Shown: positions 57,017 to 64,000 of the stretch, in pieces | Numbering within the stretch: position 1 is the stretch's first letter | How the letters are laid out: the number at the start of each line of letters is the position of its first letter | DNA from: Acanthochromis polyacanthus | Lineage: Eukaryota > Chordata > Actinopteri > Pomacentridae | Direction: 5' to 3' | Length of the DNA stretch: 64,000 bases | Assembly: GCF_021347895.1 (NCBI RefSeq) | Contig: NC_067127.1 | Location: 16,092,984 to 16,156,983 of the forward strand | Notes under the pieces: model-generated | The model's database searches: none | Seen by the model: only the letters and a program-made list of their open reading frames with translations | Told to the model about the DNA's origin: nothing | Translations under genes and position numbers: made by a program

Positions 57017-60000
57017 AGAAGGAAAATGGACTAAGCTACACTTTAACGTGGGTGCCATTAAATCTCGCACCATATGAATCCGTACCTGCGTGTTTAGTAT
57101 GCAACTGCAGCCGTGTGTCCAAGTTTCATGTAAGGCAGTTTGTGTGTCAGCTGACAGGGTGATTCATTGTAACATGTGTAAGTGTGAGTGTGCTGACAGT
57201 GCTCTTAACCCTCTCATCAAAGACCCAGCTTTCCTCTGAACCCCTCCTCACTCGGGCCTTTATGTGAGCATCAATCCCTGTGCAGCCATGTACACTGCAC
57301 CTAATTATGCGCAGGGCAGCGTGAGGAGTAGAAGGAGCCTCCTCTGTTTGACTGTTACCCTGTCAGCGCAAGAAAAAGGGAATAGCAGAAAAGGGGCTTG
57401 ATAATTAGGAATCTGGCCCGTTTTCCTTTTCCACTTTCGCTCCTCTCCTTCTCACCCTGCTTCATCTGCATGTTTCAGAAGGTTTCTCCAATTACCAAGG
57501 CAGTACCCCCAACCGTTTCTCCATCCACCACCAGGAGGGAAAGCAGGGTGTGTGAGGAGCTGAGAAAATGGTTTGAATTAATGACCTAAATTAGCAGTTC
57601 TACAGGATAAAGTCAAATTGAAGGAGAAGGATATCTTTTATATACAGTTTACAGTATCGGTAAGAGAGCTGCTTTGATTTGGTCTCGTTCCCAGTGACAA
57701 ACATGCAATACAGTAGATATTTCCACAAAGGTATCTCTTGTATGGACTTGTACATATGCAGATGTACTAAAAAGGCAGGAAATAGGATGACTCAGCTGCC
57801 TTGAGGCATGGGTGTTATACATCCATGCTGGATTTTCATTTGTCTGTATGAATCAGTGACTGCCTCATGGATTATCAGTTATCAGTAAGACAGCAGCTTT
57901 TAAATGGCAAAGCAGTAAGATCAATCTTATTGAAGTATCAACTGATTACAGACATCTGACTTTTGAAACATCCACTGCAGTACTCACATTGCAGACCACT
58001 ACAACATACACACAGACATACACACATGCAGTGAAGCCACCCTCACACCCACACATCTCATTTCTCAGTTTTGCAGAATCAGCTGTAGCAGAGCTGACAA
58101 TATGACGGTATTGAGGGGAGGATGGTGAAGGTGAAAATGACGGAAACCTTGCAGGGAAAATGGACTCGCGATAACGGTCGCCATTTCACACTGATTGGAG
58201 TAGGGGTTAATGTCATAGGTAAAAAAAAAAAAAAAGCAAAAACTCATGAATTGTAGCTGCACTAGTTAAGCAGCACTGTCACTTGTGGGGTAAGAGGTTC
58301 AAATGGTTGACCAATAAAGACGCATTTCTGAGCTGAATGAGGGACTATGAAAAGCCGTATAGCAGTAAGAGTAAGCGAGTAAGCTTTTCGGAATAAAAAA
58401 TGGGAGTAGTACTAATAAATTTTCCATCAGGTCTAATTTTTTCCTTATTTCCCAGCTCGCCAAGCCTCATGGAAAGTCTAGATGACTGTAGCCTCTGTCA
58501 GGGTTCTGCATGAAACCCTTTCACTGAACAGAGAAAAACAGTTTTAAAACAGCCAATTATTTCACTCTATTAGTCCTGACTGCTTAAAATATCAGCCTTG
58601 ATGGAAAAAGGGCTTTTGATGGAAAAGGTTAGGTCTACTTGGCTTAATAGTAATAAAGCACCCAGAGCAAGAACTAAAGAAATGCATTTGTGACAGTCAC
58701 TGTAAGTATTATCTTACATTTTCACCTGGAATGCTATAGAAGGACTTTTTTCCCCAATGTCTGCTTCAGCGACTTTTCCTTCAGGTCTGGATTCATTGTT
58801 TGCCTTTTCAGTTACCATTAGTTTCCCCCCAAAATAGCAGACGGCAGTAAAACTCTGTAGCTAATCTCCTCCTTCTTAGTTGGTCAGTATCAACCCTTTC
58901 CTCACTCTGCTGCTCACTTTCAGCAGAGATTAGGATGTATGAATTCATTGGGCTAGCTGGGGCTGTAGTGGTATAAAATGAACACGAGAGCCCTGTATCG
59001 AAGCATGCTCGCTACACATACACAGATGCACTAACACTTTATGTTTTTGTTGACCCCATAATTCTCACTTGTCCATGATTTATAACCGAGAACTGCTACA
59101 AAATCCCCTCCACCGCTCTGCATTCGCACCAATGAGAAGCACGTAATAGCTTCTTATGAATAAAAATGGATAACATTATGGAGGTCTCATTTCAACCATG
59201 TAATGTTGCTGTCATTTCTACTTCTCTGAATCCTATGTATGTCGCACCAGAGAAATATTCCCCTGATCCCATGTGAGAAATTTCATTCTCGCAGAGCGAT
59301 AAGTCGTGCAACATCCGCGGAATATGAAATCAGCTGGAGGGGAATGGAAACAAAATTGCCACTGGGTGGGGGGTACGCAAGGCGGCCCTATTAAAAACAT
59401 ACTGTGGTCATGGGAGGAGTTAGTGTGGCTACAAGGTCATAGTGGGGACAAACCTAATTTACTTTGGCCACTAATGTTGCCTCAGAATGATCTACAGGGT
59501 TGTGCTTTCAGTGCTTACCTAGAAGCCATGCGAGAGAAAGCGTCTCCTAATGCCTTAATATCGTGGCATTACTAATTATAAAATGACCTCTATGATCGCA
59601 GAATGGATAGTGCTCTGCCAGAGATTGGAGCCTTTCAGCCAAACGGTCTGGCAGAAGCATATGCAGCCGGGAAAATCTGGGAAAAAACAGTGTGAGAGAG
59701 AGTTAGTTTGAGATAACACAACAGATTAACAAAGCACCATATTAACCTTCAGGTGCATCTAATTGTTAGGAAATTGAATGCAGCTCTCAGTGAGGGGGGG
59801 ATCAATATATCGAGCTGCCCTGCCTTACAACCTCTAATCCTGCAAATCTTCTCGAGGACCCGAAGTGCTGTATTGAATATCTGAGTATCTGAATGACTTG
59901 GATAGCGTTGCTTAAGCATAATTTATATAATGCATCTGCCTTTGTCTACTCTCATTCCCATCGGCGCTCGGTAATTTTTCAAGATCGGTCGACCTTTCTC

Positions 60001-63000
60001 CCATCAGAATATATTTAACTGCAGCGTCTATTGAAGCTGTGGCACAGAAAACTTTGGATACCTTATCTTAGTCTCTCCTTATCGAGACTATTGTGTCAGG
60101 GGCTTGTTTGATCTGTTCAGACCGTATCATGAATTACCTTGATCTAAATAGTAATTATACATGGCTGCAGATGGAGAAACATCTAAAGCTATCGATCACA
60201 GTTGTTTCAGCCACAAACAAATCCAATATGACACAGAGAATGTGAAATATCTCCTTTATTAAAAGCCTGGTGAAGCCTGCCCATATGCTGTACCTCTCAC
60301 ATCCCTAATATTTATCATGAAAACAAGCTGCCTCCTCTCTTTGTGTCGAAAATGTGACACTCCATTTGCTGCTGTATTCCTCCATTTTTCAAGTGCAGAT
60401 CTGTCACTCTAAATCATTTTTTTCCTCATGTCTAGTTATTCATACAAAAGCACATTTTGTATCTTTGAGCTCCTAAATCCACTCATCGTTTGCACAGGGT
60501 GAGGCTGCCCTAAAGGCCCCTGTCTGCCCCGTCCATCACAGGTTACTATGCCACTTGTCATCTGCACTCACTCCTATTATTTAGAGGCTTCCCTCAGGCC
60601 GCCTCTTTGTCTTTAGTGGCTCGATTAAATTAGAGTGACACCTGGCATGGATCCTCAGCTGTAATGGCCCTTCTTTTCATCCCATCCCTTTTATCAGCAT
60701 AATAGACCCCAGATGAAATATTACAAACCTACTGCTCATTCTCTGTGCACGGCTGAACTCTGTGTGGGGTCAAAAGAAACAAGTCATTGGTTCATGAGAC
60801 TTTAATGATATGGCAAATTAAAAGGATGCATTCAAATAGGTATGAATAACATCAGGAAATAGCCGTTGCAGTCCTCACACATTGTAGTCAGTGGATGAAT
60901 TACTTCTGAAATTACATGAGCACTCTAATCACATTAAATGCGCGGTTAGTGACTCGTGCACACTTGTCATGTTGAGGTGGTGGTGGGTGGTGATATTTTT
61001 AACCTCTCTAAGGCAATGGCACCGTGGTTTGCCTCGATTCCTGAAAACAGAAGACTGCTGTGGAGCAACATTGTCGCGGTGGTTTACAGCTACACGTTGC
61101 CATATATAATGAATTTTATACACCTTTTGTTATGCAAAGGAGGCATGATGAAAAGAATCTCATCATTGAGAAATGGAATTCCAGCTGCCCCTCCTCCTCC
61201 TCCCCATGGTCATGAGTGTTGCTGGAGATGCCGCACAGCACGCTGGAGGAAAATCCCCTCCATTCCAATGTCTTGAGCTCTGACGTATTCGGCGTTTTGA
61301 TATTTCATGTACCTCTTCTTTGCAATGAAGGAAGAAGGAGGGGGGAGCTGGCAAACCTGGGTTAAAACCCATTCAATTTTATACCAAGCTAAGAACACTG
61401 TGGATGAGGGTAGAAGCTATGGGATGTGCCTTTTCAGTGAACCCAATGTTTAAACTGGTACTTTGATGAAAGATGTTAATTATTCACATATCTTGCTGTT
61501 CCAATGCACAATTCCCGACCTTGCACTTTTTCCAGCATATTAAACTACTTTCTATTGTTCCACCTTTATTCACAAATGCTAATTCTGCAAAAAATTTAAA
61601 GCAACGCTATCTTAACAGTGCAAATGTTCAGTTCTTGCTCCGCTTGCTTTAGTGCTGCCTTGGGTGACAACACAATAATTGATAGCCAAAGATATTATGT
61701 TGGAATTAGATGCATTACTGGTTGGTTGGTATTATATCTCTCTGTTGACTTTTTGTTGCCTTGAGGTGGTCAAGATCTTCTGCCTCACTGATAGAGACTT
61801 ATCCAGTATGGTTGCTTCCAAGTGACGATAAATTGCTCAGCAGAAACAAATGAATCACATAAAGATAATAAGCCATACAGTAAATATGTCAAGCAGCACT
61901 ATTATTATAAATTAAATATGGAAAAATATCACATCACAGAATGTAAATCACAAACATGAGTATAATTTATTAATTTTTTTGTTATCCTATCTTTCTTGCC
62001 TCAAGTGCTATTCACAAGATAAATCTGACAGCATCATGGGTTCAGTGGAGAAACCAGGGAAATGACATCTGCCCACACACTGACAGTCATGTTTAGTATT
62101 CGCTGTGTTTTGCAAGGCTGTGAGAAAAAGAACACAAAAAAACATATGTTCCACCTCCCCTGATGTTCATCCCACACCTGTGCACATGTATGATTGCCTG
62201 CCAGTATAGACACACATTACTCACAGTCCCACAGACAGTGGGTCTGTTTGGGATGAGCGCCTCAAATGAAGGTCTGATGGCTCTCTTTATCTATCTTTGC
62301 GCATAATTACATTATTTTCATTGGACCTACATTATCAGTGGCTGCATTCATCAGAGCTGTCAGTTTGCTTTCTTCTGCAAAAAAAGGCATATGTAATACA
62401 TAATTAGGCGTAGACTGCCTGAAAAAGAATACAAAACACACAAAGGCAACCAGGAAAACTTCTACAAACACAACTCTTTCATTCATCTCATGTCCTGTGA
62501 TTATTTCCTGCAGCTCAGGGTGAGAAAAAGCTTTGGTATCTGAAAGGGAAGGGAAAATAAGGGGAAGGTAAGGCACGGTAAAGCCTAAATTGAGGCCGTT
62601 ATTGAGGGCAGGGAGGGAATAGTTTGGGGCTTGACTCTAAAAGGCACAGGCTGAGAACGAGTTTTAGTTAGGTCAGATGAGCACTGATTGCAGCTGCTTT
62701 AAATCTCTGATACAACACATAACATTCAATTTTTTTTATCACAACTAGCCACTTAGATAAGCATCTTACATTTTACTAGTAAAGTACAATCATTTGATGT
62801 CACTGTGTATTGACCCCCTTGGCTGATGTTTCTTGTATCTGATTAAACATAAAAAAATAACTTCTTTCATTTTTTGAGCAGCTTTCAAACTCATTTTCTT
62901 TGACAGTTGAGGCAGCTGCAACTAATTATCTGAGCTAATGGTAAGATGAGAAAAGATTCTTTGCTTCGCCAACATCAGATTCATCATCAGCGTCACAATT

Positions 63001-64000
63001 AAAGCTTGAATCGTGCAGCTGCGGGGATGTTTATGAGGGCACATTATATGAATGCGGAGCTGCTGTGAATGCAGGTGAATTACTCCAAATCCCTCTGCGA
63101 TTGGAGCATAGAATTTCTGCCTCAAAGTTACAATGAATTGTGTGCTTTTACACTTAGCATTAGACCGCTATTGCCTAGGTAATGCCTTTTTAAACAATGC
63201 TAATTGCGTGGACTTTTAGACGCAGTAACTGGTTTTCCCTGTGGTAAGCAGGACATAGAAAAGGACAGAGGAACAGGAGATAGCGCTCCACTTCTTAAAT
63301 TAGGCCACAAAAGCAGGCTGTTAGAGCTGAGAACTCTGTGCAACATCACTCCACTATAGATGTCATTATACTCCTTGCAATAATTCAGGCGGAAATTGGA
63401 ATATGTTCGGTCACCTAAAGGTTAAATAGAGAGAAAATGGGCATTCAGCAAAAAAAAAATTCCCTTTTGTAAATGTGTATTCAGGGATACGAAATGCCTT
63501 CCTGTCGCCCTGTTAAATTGTGCTGACTCCCAGACATATTTCTGATTTGTTTGACAAAAGAAATACCTTGTTGCCAGTATAATGTCTCTGTTGATTACCA
63601 GCCTTCCCTTTGCCAAGTGATAAGATCCTAAAGCAGATACTGACTGAATATGAGAAATTGCACAGTTAAACTATTATTCTGGTAATAACTGCACGCTACA
63701 TTTCTATTCATATGTGTACAAATGCAAACCCTGAATGCAATCATTTAAAATCTGTCACTTCACGTTTTCTTTGTGCTCGCAGGAAATAATTAAACCGGAA
63801 AGCCAGATTCCCTGTGTGAGTTCTGAATGGAGGCACATAAAGCTGGACTCCTGTGCCACTCTGTGCTCTTTCTCCATCTCTGGATCACTCTCGATCATAC
63901 ATTAAAACACATTAGCGTCCCCCTCCATCCCTCCCTCCCTGCCCACATTCGGCGCACGGAAAAAGAGAGAGACGGAGCGAGAGCATGTGTACAAATGAAT
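57017..64000. other. Repeat-poor intergenic block, candidate regulatory DNA
   Basis: Nearly 7 kb without a recognised transposon, in contrast with the preceding 20 kb. Low-complexity spots are a poly-A at 58220-58234 and CT- then GA-rich sequence at 63920-63990. AT-rich motifs such as TAATTATAAAATGACC (59570) and CAACTAATTATCTGAGC (62920) are of the kind found in developmental enhancers. No exon could be defined; the open frames at 59306-59575 and 60956-61276 lack splice support. An upstream promoter region at the right edge cannot be excluded. Confidence 0.4.

Noticed and set aside
1..64000. CRISPR arrays, operons, phage or viral gene clusters
   Set aside because: None was seen. The sequence has the intron, repeat and splice character of a fish nuclear genome, and no retroviral protease, polymerase or envelope blocks were recognised.

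Overview
The window is vertebrate nuclear DNA and almost certainly teleost. It is AT-rich and intron- and intergene-dominated. It carries fish-type repeats: several Tc1/mariner families, a PIF/Harbinger derivative, a hAT-like foldback element, tRNA-derived SINE-like copies, a LINE tail ending in a GATA run, and a long CA microsatellite. There are no operons, ribosome binding sites, rRNA, convincing tRNA or CRISPR.

Layout. Positions 1-3300 hold the 5' end of one recognisable gene on the minus strand. It encodes the catalytic-type subunit of serine palmitoyltransferase (SPTLC2/SPTLC3 family); two coding exons (3024-3125 and 1442-1633) join in phase 0 and the rest lies left of the window. Its first intron contains a small ATG-plus-donor unit at 2162-2170 that would splice in frame to the second coding exon, or may be an independent mini-gene. 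From about 3.3 kb to 64 kb no gene can be assigned with confidence. The human gene SPTLC3 lies beside a large gene desert toward BTBD3, so I infer the same arrangement here, which favours sptlc3; the two exons alone cannot separate sptlc2 from sptlc3.

Mobile elements, left to right: SINE-like repeat (9883-10238), mariner remnant (17450-17970), Tc1-like remnant (21250-22070), truncated SINE-like repeat (25220-25480), CpG-rich foldback element (25794-26297), unclassified repeat (26700-26950), mariner transposase fragment (31097-31258), Harbinger deletion derivative (40195-41177), LINE tail (41187-41274), near-full-length Tc1-like element (44494-45894), unclassified repeat (46990-47600), Tc1-like remnant (51400-51912), Tc1-like remnant (54890-56200) and tRNA-derived SINE (56835-57016). 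All visible transposase reading frames are broken.

Other signals. Isolated stretches with good splice borders and open frames (18928-18989, 18213-18439, 16412-16610, 29853-30011, 46328-46472) are offered as candidate exons of unknown genes or lncRNAs. Four strong hairpins are recorded. The repeat-poor blocks (about 12.7-14.7 kb, 32.5-33.7 kb and 57-64 kb) with TAATTA-type sites look like candidate conserved regulatory DNA. I found no new multi-gene system; the most unusual objects are the foldback element and the Harbinger derivative.
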